From Polaromonas sp. (GTDB taxonomy: Bacteria; Pseudomonadota; Gammaproteobacteria; Burkholderiales; Burkholderiaceae_C): 37,115 nt of DNA. Within the stretch, counting starts at the first letter, position 1. Each line of letters begins with the position of its first letter. Made by a program: the position numbers and the translations under genes. The stretch covers positions 1-37,115 of the forward strand of contig NZ_JAAFGZ010000035.1 in the NCBI RefSeq assembly GCF_010365105.1. Direction: 5' to 3'. Shown in pieces: positions 1 through 9,084 of this stretch. The notes beneath the pieces are model-generated. The model was not told where the DNA came from. It ran no database searches and worked only from the letters and a program-made list of their open reading frames with translations.

Positions 1-94
1 GCGGTCACGTTGCCGGAATCCTCCCGTTCACGTTCACCGGAACGTCGGTCACGATCCCGGAATCACCGGTCACGTTGGTCCGGAATACTCAACA
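1..94. mobile_element. Probable terminus of an IS21-type insertion sequence (element body outside the window)
   Basis: Four imperfect direct repeats of about 20-24 bases follow one another, each built on CGGTCACG followed a few bases later by CCGGAAT (the second copy reads TTCACG and CCGGAAC). The block ends at ACTCAACA, which read inward from the right is TGTTGAGT. IS21-family elements carry multiple terminal repeats of this kind and have TG...CA ends, and TGTTGA is a usual start. No transposase is visible, so the element would extend to the left of the window. The assignment rests on repeat layout and the terminal bases only; an unrelated repeat block is possible. Confidence 0.5.
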
Positions 95-182
95 ATATGA
101 GCGCCAACAGACTGAAACTATCTTACAAGCGCAAAAAGCTTAAATAATTATCCAAAAAGTTAAATAGGTAAAAAATTTTTGC

Positions 183-1091
183 TCAAGTATCATTCAGTAC
201 CGAACCTACCAAAGTAACGCCGAATTCACGCAGGCTGTGGGTGATTTTCCCAAGTTGAACCATGGAACTTTTGTCTTGTCGTGCCACTATCAACGCAGCG
301 CCTGTACGTACGGCTACCGTATGAGCATCAGCGCAAACACTGGCCGGCGGCGTGTCAATAATCATGACATCGAAGTCTTCACCCAAGGCAAGCAATAATT
401 TTGAAAAGCTCTGCCGACCAAGCAACTCCTGAGGATTTGGAGGAATAGCGCCAGCCGTGATAACCGACAAGTTCGGCAATGCATCAATGCTCACAATAGC
501 ATCTGATCCAGCCCGCCCTGCAAGTATGTCCGACAAACCAGCTCGTTTTCCAAGGCTGAAAAGCCTGTGCTGACTGGGCATCCGCATATCGGCATCAATC
601 AGCAAGGTTCTTTCTCCAAGTTGGGAGAAAACAATTGCCAGATTAGCAGCAATATAACTACGGCCATCCCCGGAACCTGCACTTACCACAGCTAGACCTT
701 TGTGATCTACGCCATTGTTGAACCAGCGCAGCATCAGTTGACTTCGAAGCATGCGCAACTCCTCCACTGAAGCACTGTCAGGCTGGTATGCCGCAATCAG
801 TTCATGGCTCAGGCTGCTTCCTGAGGGAATGTACGAATAAGAAAACTGGACTGACAAGGCAAACCGTACATCGTCTTCAGTCAGAAGACCCAAGGCTCTT
901 CCAGATTCACCGAATCGAACGCCATTTTCCCTTTGATATGACAATATTTTTTCAGCATTTCCAATGGATAGCCTGCCGGAATCCATCAATATCGACCCCA
1001 TCGTCCTGGCGTTACCTGTTTCAGCAAGTAAATTATTAGCTGTCTTTGCCAAAGGAATCGATCTGACCACTTGCGAATTTTGTGTTGTCAT
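183..1091 (-). CDS. epsG: EpsG: BY-kinase-like chain-length-determinant ATPase of an XrtB-type exopolysaccharide cluster
   Basis: 302 residues. The N-terminal part (about 30-90) resembles the GspE/MshE N-terminal fold found on EpsG proteins; residues 130-300 form a MinD/CpsD-type P-loop ATPase. Visible motifs are a P-loop SAGSGDGRS (137-145) with Arg where the Walker A Lys normally stands, a Walker A' LLIDADMR (163-170) and a Walker B DVMIIDTPP (241-249). The C-terminal tyrosine cluster typical of Wzc/CapB kinases is absent; the protein ends at VLNDT. By family it acts at the inner membrane with EpsF to control polymer length. The start overlaps the epsF stop in an ATGA, implying translational coupling. 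It is the last eps gene before the IS-like repeats. Confidence 0.88.
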   Translation of the reverse strand: MTTQNSQVVRSIPLAKTANNLLAETGNARTMGSILMDSGRLSIGNAEKILSYQRENGVRFGESGRALGLLTEDDVRFALSVQFSYSYIPSGSSLSHELIAAYQPDSASVEELRMLRSQLMLRWFNNGVDHKGLAVVSAGSGDGRSYIAANLAIVFSQLGERTLLIDADMRMPSQHRLFSLGKRAGLSDILAGRAGSDAIVSIDALPNLSVITAGAIPPNPQELLGRQSFSKLLLALGEDFDVMIIDTPPASVCADAHTVAVRTGAALIVARQDKSSMVQLGKITHSLREFGVTLVGSVLNDT

Positions 1092-2485
1092 GCGGGACTT
1101 CCATTGGGCAAAGCAAGATGACCGGGGCCACCCACCATGCGGCGTTTTACGCCGTTAGAGGAAATGCTTGCAAGTACAGGAAGATCAAGCATCTGCATGA
1201 TATCTTCGGTTGACCTGATACGTCGGTTCATGAGTTCCAACACCATGGCAAAACCCACGCCAAGCAATGTTCCTATAAATGCTGCAATCAGCAAATTCAG
1301 CGACAGCTTGGGACTGGAAGGATCAATTGGGGCCATTGCAGTATTTAATCGCACCACATTAGTTTGATTGGTCAAGCTTTGCAAGCGTGTTTGCGACGCA
1401 CTCTGGCTGACTGTTTCATAAGCACGTTGTGCAGCTTCTACATCCCTACGGTAAACATTGAGTTCATCACGCTGCTTGTTCAGCCCAAGAACCCTTGTTT
1501 TTTGTGCGTTGACCGCTGCCTGCAATTCTCGTTCACGGTCCTTGCCAACGCGGTATGCCGTTTCAATAGAAGCTGAAATACGATTTGACTCGGTAGCCAG
1601 TCGGTTTCTAAGTGATGCAAGCTCGGCTTCGGCACGCTGACGCAACGGATGATTGACACCTAAATTGACATTGTTTTCGTTAACTTTAGCTTCGAGGCGG
1701 GCAATGTCAGATTTCAGGCCGTTAATCAGCGTGCTTTGCATCACTTCGGCAACCGTGTCGCCACGCGCATTACGCTTGCTTTGACTGTCAGTTGTTTCAC
1801 CCTGCACAGCCGTTAGTTGTGTTGAAATTTGAGCCAGCTTTGTCGTTTCATAGTCAACTCGCTCATCCGATGAAACAATGCCAGCTTTTTGCTGGTAATC
1901 TGACAAACGGGCTTGGGCATCTTCAAGTTTTGCACGTGAAACCTTGGTTTGTTCATCAAACCATGTGGCGTATAAACGAGCAGGTTCCGTTTTTAAAGAC
2001 AGGTTGGTGTCCAGGTAGGCTTGCGCAAAAGCATTGGCCACTTTTGCGACATTTTCTGCATTTCGGCCTTTGAAGGTGATGTTAATAACATTGCTTTCCC
2101 GAGAAGGTTGCACCAAAAGACCGCTTTGAAGATCCTTGGCAATCCATGAATCCAGCGTGCCTCTGCCGTCAGTTGCCTTTTGCCATGCAGCTTTTGTTTC
2201 CTCATCTTGGTTAAGCTTAAGCATCTTTACCACTCGTTGTGCAACTAGATCACCAGCAATGATGTCTACTTGGGTAGCCATGTAACTAGGAGCAATCACA
2301 CCCGACATTCCCGCCCCAGCTACAGGGTCAGGCGTTCTGACGTCAACCAGCAAGGAAGTCTGGGCGGTGTACTTGCTTGGAATCAACCAGCTGGCAGCCA
2401 ATGCTGCAGTCAAGGTAAAGGCCAATACCAAAAGAACGACACCGTATCGGGCACGTAGAACGAGAAAAAACTGGTGTAAGGTCAT
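1088..2485 (-). CDS. epsF: EpsF: Wzz-like chain-length determinant, inner-membrane co-polymerase
   Basis: 465 residues. An N-terminal membrane segment (about 14-34) follows a short cytoplasmic stretch, then a Wzz domain, a long Lys/Gln/Ala-rich coiled-coil periplasmic section (about 180-360) and a second membrane segment near 405-425 (NLLIAAFIGTLLGVGFAMVL). A preceding Pro-rich PIDPSSPKLS matches the usual Wzz/GNVR C-terminal motif. The cytoplasmic tail of about 40 residues is short and lacks an ATPase domain, which is supplied separately by EpsG. The gene lies 6 bases after epsE and overlaps epsG by 4 bases. Family knowledge: these proteins set polysaccharide length together with the polymerase and the tyrosine-kinase partner. 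Confidence 0.9.
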   Translation of the reverse strand: MTLHQFFLVLRARYGVVLLVLAFTLTAALAASWLIPSKYTAQTSLLVDVRTPDPVAGAGMSGVIAPSYMATQVDIIAGDLVAQRVVKMLKLNQDEETKAAWQKATDGRGTLDSWIAKDLQSGLLVQPSRESNVINITFKGRNAENVAKVANAFAQAYLDTNLSLKTEPARLYATWFDEQTKVSRAKLEDAQARLSDYQQKAGIVSSDERVDYETTKLAQISTQLTAVQGETTDSQSKRNARGDTVAEVMQSTLINGLKSDIARLEAKVNENNVNLGVNHPLRQRAEAELASLRNRLATESNRISASIETAYRVGKDRERELQAAVNAQKTRVLGLNKQRDELNVYRRDVEAAQRAYETVSQSASQTRLQSLTNQTNVVRLNTAMAPIDPSSPKLSLNLLIAAFIGTLLGVGFAMVLELMNRRIRSTEDIMQMLDLPVLASISSNGVKRRMVGGPGHLALPNGSPA

Positions 2486-2491
2486 AGCAAC

Positions 2492-3343
2492 TTAAAAAAG
2501 GCTTTCACGCACGTAAATGACATCTTCAGCCTGAATCGCGTCGGTCAGTTTGGGAGTGGTTTCAACGACGTTGCCATTGAGATCACGCCTATGCAGGCGC
2601 AAACGGTTTTGACTACCACGCACCGTAGGCCCACCACCCGAAGCCAAGGCTTGCATCATCGTCATACCACGCTCAATACGATAGGGGCCAGGGCGTTGTG
2701 CCTCACCGTAAATGTAAAAAACAGGTGCCTTGTTGACATATAAGGTGTCGCCGCCTGACAACACGATATCGTTTTCTGACTTGTCGTTCAAAAACAGTGC
2801 AGGAATATCAATGACTTTACGGAACGGCTTGCTATTGCGCTGACCCGTAACGATCAACACGTCATCACCCAAAGCAGTCGTGCCCCCGGCAGCCGCAAGC
2901 ATGTCACTTACACGGGTATTGAGTGTTTCCAGAGGAAACCGGCCTGGTTTACTAACCTGGCCAAGAACAGCTACCTGACTTCCTCGAACCTGACGAAGGA
3001 CGATGTTCACCTGAGGAAGCTTTACAAAACCACCAGTTCGCAATGCATCAGCAATTTTTTTCTCTGCTTCGGAAATAGTTAACCCGCCAAGCTGGAGAGT
3101 ACCAACCAAGGGATAACTGATGACTCCAGTTTCGGACACACGAGCATCTACTGAAAGGTCAGGACTTTGATAGACCTGAACACCAATTGAGTCCCCCGCC
3201 CCGAGTCTGTAATCTTGCTGGACTTGCGGCCCAGCGGTGCCTGAAGCTCCCCCAGCTTGAGAAGGCTGACCAGACTGGGAAAATGCAGTCAAGGTAAAAA
3301 TTAAGAAAAAAATGGAAACAAGAGAGCGAATGAAGTTATTCAT
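2492..3343 (-). CDS. epsE: EpsE: periplasmic/outer-membrane polysaccharide export protein (Wza-like)
   Basis: 283 residues with an N-terminal signal sequence ending near FSQSG. No lipobox Cys is present, so unlike classical Wza it should not be lipidated. A Poly_export domain begins at the family motif YRLGAGDSIGVQVY (about 45-58), followed by SLBB-type beta-grasp segments (VAVLGQVSKPGRFPL and YIYGEAQRPGPYRIERG). The length is typical of the short EpsE group lacking the C-terminal outer-membrane helix of Wza. It is the first gene of the epsE-epsF-epsG block; the 743-base spacer in front suggests a promoter of its own, though I cannot identify one with certainty. Confidence 0.88.
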   Translation of the reverse strand: MNNFIRSLVSIFFLIFTLTAFSQSGQPSQAGGASGTAGPQVQQDYRLGAGDSIGVQVYQSPDLSVDARVSETGVISYPLVGTLQLGGLTISEAEKKIADALRTGGFVKLPQVNIVLRQVRGSQVAVLGQVSKPGRFPLETLNTRVSDMLAAAGGTTALGDDVLIVTGQRNSKPFRKVIDIPALFLNDKSENDIVLSGGDTLYVNKAPVFYIYGEAQRPGPYRIERGMTMMQALASGGGPTVRGSQNRLRLHRRDLNGNVVETTPKLTDAIQAEDVIYVRESLF

Positions 3344-4086
3344 CGTTGCGCCTTTGGATGAACTATAAGAACAAGGTTACATCTTAGGATCGCAAGCGAA
3401 AGATCCGCAATAGCTCTTTCTTCCTAATGCTTCAACTGTTTACAGAGTATGCAAAATAAAACGGCTTTAACCTTTGCCAGGTAACACACTTATTTTCATT
3501 TAAAACAATTTATATGAAGAAATTAGTGAAACCCTTGAACGCTATAGCCAGAGTAAGAATCCTAAACACTCATCAGGGCGATGAATTTTCCTGTTAAATT
3601 AATTATAAATATAAGTATTAATATCATCCTTATAGATTTTATTAATGCTTCCAATTGCTCTCACTGCCTCTAGTCTAAATCATATTATTCCAATTAATTT
3701 TTGGAGTTTATCTAAAATTCTATTAATGTGGAATCAGAATTGAAACGCAAATAATAAGGATAGACAAGACAACCAGAAAGTACATCAGAGACATGTGGAT
3801 TTCAAAAAGGCGATCAAAATTCTTTAGAACCGTGAGAATTATTTTCTGTGAAACTGACTTTAAAAAAAATAAACAATTAGCAATAATTAATAAAAATATT
3901 CAAGTGATTAAAAAAACTAATTTCAATGTTCACATTACATAAAATATTGAGTAATTTATAAACTAATTTGATTTTGAACGAAAATTGCCTGAAGCTATTG
4001 AATATTTAGAAAATATTCAATAGCTTCAGGCAAAAAAATACATTAAATAGAAATTACTTTATCTAAGTATAAATATGATTAAAGTT
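3344..4086. other. Long AT-rich spacer between epsL and epsE, no convincing gene
   Basis: This 743-base stretch is much AT-richer than its surroundings, with many short stop-limited frames on both strands. I looked for a small PEP-CTERM-type protein (a Pro-Glu-Pro motif followed by a hydrophobic segment and Arg cluster), which could be expected near exosortase-associated genes, and saw none. The only clear structure is the hairpin at 3985-4033. It may hold the promoter and leader of epsEFG or be the scar of a lost gene. Confidence 0.6.
3985..4033 (-). terminator. 23-bp perfect hairpin behind epsL, probable terminator
   Basis: Arms 3985-4007 and 4011-4033 are exactly complementary over 23 bp, with a three-base loop. 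The core arm reads TGCCTGAAGCTATTGAATAT. On the minus strand the hairpin lies about 54 bases beyond the epsL stop and is followed by ATTTTCGTT, a weak U-tract. It is longer than most intrinsic terminators and could also stabilise the 3' end of the epsABL transcript. Confidence 0.65.
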
Positions 4087-5286
4087 TTAAAAACTGGCTA
4101 AAACGGCAAAGTTTATACCGTGACTCTTGTAATCGGCACCAAATTCATTGGATTTACGTCTATCACTAAACACTGAAGTCGATAATTTAACTGCACGAAT
4201 CACTTCCCACTCGAAACCCAGTACGCTTAAATCGGTGGTATCACGGCGATTGAGTGCAATAAAACCGGGCAACGAGCCCTTATAATTTCGAACTCCGTGG
4301 TCATAACGGAACTTGACAGCTGTTTTCTCTGTTGGTTTCCACGTCGGAGCTATAAAGAAACGATTTCCTTGAAAATAACTTATATTATTGGTCTGGTAAT
4401 CACCCAAGTCCCTGGCCACTCCACCATTGACGGTGGTTTTTCCCGTTGGTTTCCATGTAGCTTCAAGCTGGCCGACAAATCCAGAGAAATCTCTTGCGGC
4501 AAGTCCATCATGTGCCCGGTCAAAATAAGACAGACGCGATTGGATCGTCGTTATTCCGGTAATAGGCCATACAAGTTTGAACTCATGCTCCCGATCCTTG
4601 AAGTCGCTTGCCGATGTGGATGACAGGACACGGTTTGGGTATTCACCTTTTCCTTGTTTCAGACGATAGGCAAATGAGCTGTCTGAAGCAAATACATACC
4701 TTACGCCAACCTCAACGCCGCGAACTTTCGAGTCACCCTCAAAGGTAACAGCCTGGCTGTTTGAACTGCTTCTCTCAAAAACACCACCCAGAACACGCCA
4801 GGGACCGTCGATTGCATATTCAGCATCCAGTAAAGTCAGACGATCTGTTCGTCGATTGACTTGTCCCTGATTTTGAACATCAGCCGTGTTGTCAGTGTAT
4901 TCTTGGCGGTCAGTTGTTAAATTTCCATAAAATGATGGCGTAAGACTCCAACGCCAAGCCGCAGCATAATTTACAGCAGTAAAATCAAGATTTGAAAAGT
5001 TTTTGTAGGCATACCGATTTGCATTTACATCAATCTCAAATCTCTGCAAGCCATAACTCTTGTCGATTTTTGCACCAATTGTCGTGACGCCGTAATGATC
5101 GGAAGACGACCCTGAACCGATTATTGCCTGGCTGTTGACAGCGTCGGACAAGCGGAACACGTTGCTGTCATATTGCCAGGTCTGACCAGCCCTGAATTGA
5201 AATGTATCCAACTCATCGGCTCTAGCGTTTAAAGTAACTACACCTGCCAAAGCCAGATTCAACACCAGTAATTTACGAAGCAACAT
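4087..5286 (-). CDS. epsL: EpsL: outer-membrane beta-barrel protein of XrtB-type polysaccharide clusters
   Basis: 399 residues. A signal peptide (MLLRKLLVLNLALAGVVTLN, cleavage near ARADE) precedes a protein made of alternating beta-strand patterns rich in Tyr, Phe and Trp, ending in FAVLASF with a terminal Phe as expected for BamA-recognised outer-membrane barrels. The family accompanies exosortase-B polysaccharide clusters and is presumed to form the outer-membrane channel or anchor; its biochemistry is not settled. An AGGA sequence 9 bases upstream supports the start. It lies 140 bases after epsB on the same strand and is followed by a strong hairpin, so epsA-epsB-epsL may form one transcript. 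Confidence 0.85.
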   Translation of the reverse strand: MLLRKLLVLNLALAGVVTLNARADELDTFQFRAGQTWQYDSNVFRLSDAVNSQAIIGSGSSSDHYGVTTIGAKIDKSYGLQRFEIDVNANRYAYKNFSNLDFTAVNYAAAWRWSLTPSFYGNLTTDRQEYTDNTADVQNQGQVNRRTDRLTLLDAEYAIDGPWRVLGGVFERSSSNSQAVTFEGDSKVRGVEVGVRYVFASDSSFAYRLKQGKGEYPNRVLSSTSASDFKDREHEFKLVWPITGITTIQSRLSYFDRAHDGLAARDFSGFVGQLEATWKPTGKTTVNGGVARDLGDYQTNNISYFQGNRFFIAPTWKPTEKTAVKFRYDHGVRNYKGSLPGFIALNRRDTTDLSVLGFEWEVIRAVKLSTSVFSDRRKSNEFGADYKSHGINFAVLASF

Positions 5287-5426
5287 TATTAAAATCCTAT
5301 TTCAGGGGAAATTTAAAAACTTGAAAAACTTAAGATGTAACAATATTGTCACACGATTACAATTATAACAATTTTGATCTGAAATAGACGAACTTAGCAA
5401 TAGTTCTTTTGAGCCATTGAAAAAAT

Positions 5427-6851
5427 TCAATAGGCCGCACTGTCCTTGAACACCAGGCGAATGGTCTTCAAAACAATGAAAAGATCAAGCTGCAATGACC
5501 AGTTTCTCAAATAGTCGAGATCGTAATCAATTCGCGCTTGCATCTTGTCCAGCGTTTCGGTTTCTCCCCGATAGCCGTTCACCTGAGCCCATCCTGTGAT
5601 CCCTGGCCTGACCTTGTGCCGCACCATGTAGCCCTTAATCAAGGTTCTGTACATCTCATTGTGCGCCACGGCATGTGGTCGTGGACCCACAATGCTCATT
5701 CGTCCTTGCAGTACGTTAAAAAACTGCGGCAATTCGTCCAGTGACGTTTTTCGCAGGAATGCTCCAAGCTTTGTGATGCGCTGGTCATTTTTTTTCGCCT
5801 GCTGAATGCTGCCTCCGTCTTCTACCACCGCCATTGAACGAAACTTGTAAACAAGTATCTGCTCGCCATCCAGCCCATAACGGCGCTGCTTGAAGATAGC
5901 GGGACCAGGCGAACCCAGCTTCACCAAGATGGCAATTAGAACCATGATCGGAGAAACAAGCAGCAAAATAACCAAGGACAGGACGATGTCGCTCGAACGT
6001 TTCAAAATGCCGTTGAATCCTCTGAACGGTGTGTCGCATACAGAAATCACGTTGACACCGCATACCGAGTCACTTCGCCCCTGGATCAGATCCGTAATGA
6101 ACATGTCAGGAACAAAATAAATGGAGGCGGTAGTGTCCTTGAGGTCATCAAGAATCTGCAGAACTCGGGGACGCGCGATCATTGGCAAGGACAGGTAAAT
6201 ATACTGAATCCGGTACTTTTTTACATAACCGGCAAGTTCATCAATTTTACCCAGAAGCTTGTATTTGCCATTTTCGTGACGCCTTACTTCATTACGATCA
6301 TCAAAAAAACCTCGCATTTCCATGCCGGAATAGGCCAATTCGCCTATGTTCTCAGCCAACGAGACACCCTGGTTATTCATTCCGACGATCACGACCCGCT
6401 GGGCTGGTCCTTGTAATTTCAACAATTTGGTGCTTGCTGCACGAAATGTCAGATTCCCGGCGATCTGGCAAAGAGGAGCGATCCATAGCCAGTTAATTGT
6501 AAAAACTACTGAAAATTTAAAAAGATAATCGGTAGCAAAGCCAACCAGAATCAGAAGTCCTGCATTCCAGAACCAGTGAAACAAGATATTGAAAATCATG
6601 CGCTCCACGGACAATCGCAGACGTGCAGCGCCAGGAAATGTGAGCGAAAAAACCACCATTGAAAGAATCAGGTAAGGCGGCTTGATCGATCCTTCGACGT
6701 AAAATGCCAGAATCCAGAGGGATATGATCAGAATCAACGGATCGAGAGCACTTTCGATCATTCTGAAAAGATAGCTTCTGCCCAATCCCGAGCGAGGCTC
6801 CCGCTTATTTTTCCAGACAGCTGCTGACTTTATCCCATGAATTTCAGCCAT
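5427..6851 (-). CDS. epsB: EpsB: undecaprenyl-phosphate sugar phosphotransferase initiating exopolysaccharide synthesis
   Basis: 474 residues of the WbaP/WcaJ type. Several N-terminal membrane segments (about 32-125) precede a Rossmann-like central domain (VVIVGMNNQG from residue 153), another membrane stretch (about 285-312) and a C-terminal bacterial sugar transferase domain with VYKFRSM (334-340), LDELPQF (371-377), GPRPH (389-393) and PGITGWAQ (416-423). It transfers a hexose-1-phosphate, usually glucose or galactose, onto undecaprenyl phosphate at the inner membrane; the exact sugar cannot be read from sequence. The start overlaps the epsA stop by 8 bases, so the two are translationally linked. 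Confidence 0.92.
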   Translation of the reverse strand: MAEIHGIKSAAVWKNKREPRSGLGRSYLFRMIESALDPLILIISLWILAFYVEGSIKPPYLILSMVVFSLTFPGAARLRLSVERMIFNILFHWFWNAGLLILVGFATDYLFKFSVVFTINWLWIAPLCQIAGNLTFRAASTKLLKLQGPAQRVVIVGMNNQGVSLAENIGELAYSGMEMRGFFDDRNEVRRHENGKYKLLGKIDELAGYVKKYRIQYIYLSLPMIARPRVLQILDDLKDTTASIYFVPDMFITDLIQGRSDSVCGVNVISVCDTPFRGFNGILKRSSDIVLSLVILLLVSPIMVLIAILVKLGSPGPAIFKQRRYGLDGEQILVYKFRSMAVVEDGGSIQQAKKNDQRITKLGAFLRKTSLDELPQFFNVLQGRMSIVGPRPHAVAHNEMYRTLIKGYMVRHKVRPGITGWAQVNGYRGETETLDKMQARIDYDLDYLRNWSLQLDLFIVLKTIRLVFKDSAAY

Positions 6852-7632
6852 TAAATATGACCCCGTTTATTTTCGAAACAGCCTGGGCACGGTTGAATAC
6901 ATTTAATTTTTGAAATATCCTTTGCATGTGATTTTTTACTGTAAAACCACTTATATTTAAAATACTTCCTATTTCTGAGTTGGTTTTTCCCATGGCGACC
7001 CAGTCCATGATCTGAATTTCGCGGTCACTCAGCCCAAATGCTTCCTCCTGACCGATCCGAAGTGATTTCGGAAAGGGTTTTTGCTGTTGCGGCAGTTGGG
7101 TGACCTGTCGCAATGCGCTGTCGATCACCGGCATCAGCACCTTGATGGCGGTACTGGTTGGTTCTGCTGGAATTTTCTGACTGCTGAGGAGGACGTAGAG
7201 GCACTCACACTGACCGCGTTCGTCGCGCATGCCGTGAATCAATCCTGAACGCATGCTGCGCAATGCGCTGCTGAACGAACCGGGCAAGCTGGCGTTGCCC
7301 AGAAGGTATTCAAAGTTGCGAAAGTCCAGGCTGCTGGGCTGGCGGCCTCCTACAACCCAGCTTTCATGAAATTTGCCCAACAGAAACGGTAATCCATCTG
7401 TTCCGACGGCGTAGGAGCGAACGCCCGGCAGCCTGGACACGATGTCATGCCGGATGGAGCCTTCCTGAAAGTTCCCCCATCCTGCCAGCAGAATTTCGTG
7501 CGGCATGCACTGCTGAACGTCGCCTTGCAGCCATTGAAGCAGGTCGACATGCCGCCGAATGGCCGTGGCCCCTTCGATCAGTTTGAGATAGTGCCCGGAA
7601 TCGCCAGACACAGGAATCGTGTGACTCTGCAT
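6844..7632 (-). CDS. epsA: EpsA: LuxR-type transcriptional regulator of the exopolysaccharide cluster
   Basis: 262 residues when started at the Met at 7632, which has AGGGG six bases upstream; the reading frame continues up to a Met at 7698 but those 22 residues look like leader sequence. The N-terminal two thirds form the sensor-like region characteristic of XrtB-associated EpsA proteins, with no phospho-acceptor receiver domain recognised. Residues about 200-250 form a LuxR/GerE helix-turn-helix (LSDREIQIMDWVAMGKTNSE, then FTVKNHMQRIFQKL). As first gene of the eps block it is the likely local activator. On the minus strand a TTGTAT and a GATATA 17 bases apart lie about 60-100 bases upstream; as a promoter this is only weakly supported. 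Confidence 0.87.
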   Translation of the reverse strand: MQSHTIPVSGDSGHYLKLIEGATAIRRHVDLLQWLQGDVQQCMPHEILLAGWGNFQEGSIRHDIVSRLPGVRSYAVGTDGLPFLLGKFHESWVVGGRQPSSLDFRNFEYLLGNASLPGSFSSALRSMRSGLIHGMRDERGQCECLYVLLSSQKIPAEPTSTAIKVLMPVIDSALRQVTQLPQQQKPFPKSLRIGQEEAFGLSDREIQIMDWVAMGKTNSEIGSILNISGFTVKNHMQRIFQKLNVFNRAQAVSKINGVIFNG

Positions 7633-8280
7633 TTTTTCCCCTGAGTATGTTTTGTCGTGTGCAGTACCCGATAGCATCGATGAAATGCGAAGCCTCAAAG
7701 TGACTTTATATCAAGCGTGCGTGTAGGACATACAACAATTTACAAGTCATCAAGCATTCATCATGGGTTCCGGCTATTTCTCCTGAGTTGTCTGCGTTGC
7801 TTCTCATCCAAAATCTGCTGATATGGGAAAGTGACCGGAACAGCCTCCATGTCCAAACCATAGACGGCTTGTGTGGCAATGAAACTACAGTAGTTATGCG
7901 AAGTGCAATTTTCCGAATGCCGAAGTTGCCCGGGAGGCATCAGAGCCATCGTTGCGCGAATCGTAGATGCAGCCCGAATCCACGGCAAACCTGTAGATGT
8001 ATATCTAATTTGATGGATTCATTATCTGTTCCTACCGTGAAATCTGTGCCTATTGAGCGGTGGACAGCTCGCTTTTAAGCCGGTACGGCTCTGCACATGC
8101 CTTGAGCTATCAGCAGGTGCTAACGTCCGAAACGGTCGTGGGTCGCCTGAAAACGCATCCGCACCAGCTGATCCGACGCTACTTTCAATGTCACTTGCCC
8201 ACACTGGGCCAATGTTCAATCGTCGCCGACAGGCAAGGCATTCCCGGATTGTCAATTTACTTTGCGTAATAGTCTGCGCG
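7633..8280. other. Intergenic stretch between epsA and otnI, no recognisable gene
   Basis: About 650 bases. Short open frames exist on both strands (for example 7761-7988 minus and 7788-8078 plus), but none has a convincing ribosome binding site, codon pattern or familiar motif. The part next to epsA is AT-rich and should hold its promoter. The part near 8050-8280 is GC-rich and could be an eroded gene, which I cannot identify. Confidence 0.5.
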
Positions 8281-9084
8281 TTAAAGCCAGGGTTTGAGCC
8301 ATCCCAATCCAGCGCTGGTTCCCCCTGCTTGCGTTCCGGCCTGTGGCCGGTATTCGCAACCCACCCAGCCCATGTAGCCCAGTTCATCGAGCACCGAAAA
8401 CAGGTAGGGATAGTTAAGCTCGCCAATATCTGGTTCATGCCGCTCGGGCACGCCCGCAATCTGGAGGTGGCCCACATTTCCGGTAGGCAGGTAGTGGCGC
8501 AGTTTCATCGCCAGGTCGCCCTCCACGATTTGACAGTGGTACAGGTCCATCTGCACCTTGAGGTTGGGCGCACCCACGTCGGTAATGACCTGGTGCGCAT
8601 GGTCCTGTCGGTTCAGGAAGAAGCGGGGAATGTCGCGCGTGTTGATCGGCTCGATCAGCACCTCCACGCCCTGCCGTGCCGCCTCGCTTGCAGCCCAGCG
8701 CAACTGGCTGACGTAGATGGAATAAAACTCGCCCCGCTCTGCGCCTGCGGGCAGCAGCCCGGCCATCACATGGATGCGGGGGCAGTGCAGCACCGCTGCA
8801 TAGTCAAGCGCCTGCGCAAACCCCTTGCGAAACTCTGCTTCCCGTCCGGGCAGGCAGGCCAGACCGCGCTCGCCGCCGTCCCAGTCGCCGGGCGGCGCAT
8901 TGAACAGCACCTGCTGCAGGCCATGCGCCTTCAGTCGCGATGCGATTTCGCGGCTTTCAAACGCATAGGGAAACAGGTACTCGACCGCCTTGAAACCATC
9001 GCGGGCGGCGGCTTCAAAACGGTCCAGAAAATCAAGCTCGGGGTAGAGCATGGACAAGTTGGCTGCAAATTGGGGCATGGGCAT
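8281..9084 (-). CDS. otnI: OtnI: 2-oxo-tetronate isomerase (hydroxypyruvate isomerase family)
   Basis: 267 residues with the xylose-isomerase-like TIM barrel of the Hyi/OtnI group: FAANLSMLY near the start, LIEP with Glu145, QMDLYH with Asp180 and GCEYRP with Glu244 as the expected acid ligands and catalytic residues. In tetronate catabolism the enzyme converts 2-oxo-tetronate (from D-erythronate) to 3-oxo-tetronate so that OtnK and OtnC can act on both branches. The stop of otnC is immediately followed by this start (9084); a second in-frame Met at 9078 is equally possible. Hydroxypyruvate isomerase would be the main alternative, but the flanking otnC/otnK/ltnD genes favour OtnI. Confidence 0.86.
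   Translation of the reverse strand: MPMPQFAANLSMLYPELDFLDRFEAAARDGFKAVEYLFPYAFESREIASRLKAHGLQQVLFNAPPGDWDGGERGLACLPGREAEFRKGFAQALDYAAVLHCPRIHVMAGLLPAGAERGEFYSIYVSQLRWAASEAARQGVEVLIEPINTRDIPRFFLNRQDHAHQVITDVGAPNLKVQMDLYHCQIVEGDLAMKLRHYLPTGNVGHLQIAGVPERHEPDIGELNYPYLFSVLDELGYMGWVGCEYRPQAGTQAGGTSAGLGWLKPWL

Noticed and set aside
3344..3984. Possible small PEP-CTERM protein in the eps spacer
   Set aside because: No frame of useful length, and no Pro-Glu-Pro plus hydrophobic-segment pattern was found on either strand.
7761..8078. Short frames between epsA and otnI as genes or a decayed transposase
   Set aside because: No ribosome binding site, no recognisable motif, and frames on opposite strands overlap; the evidence is too weak to call.
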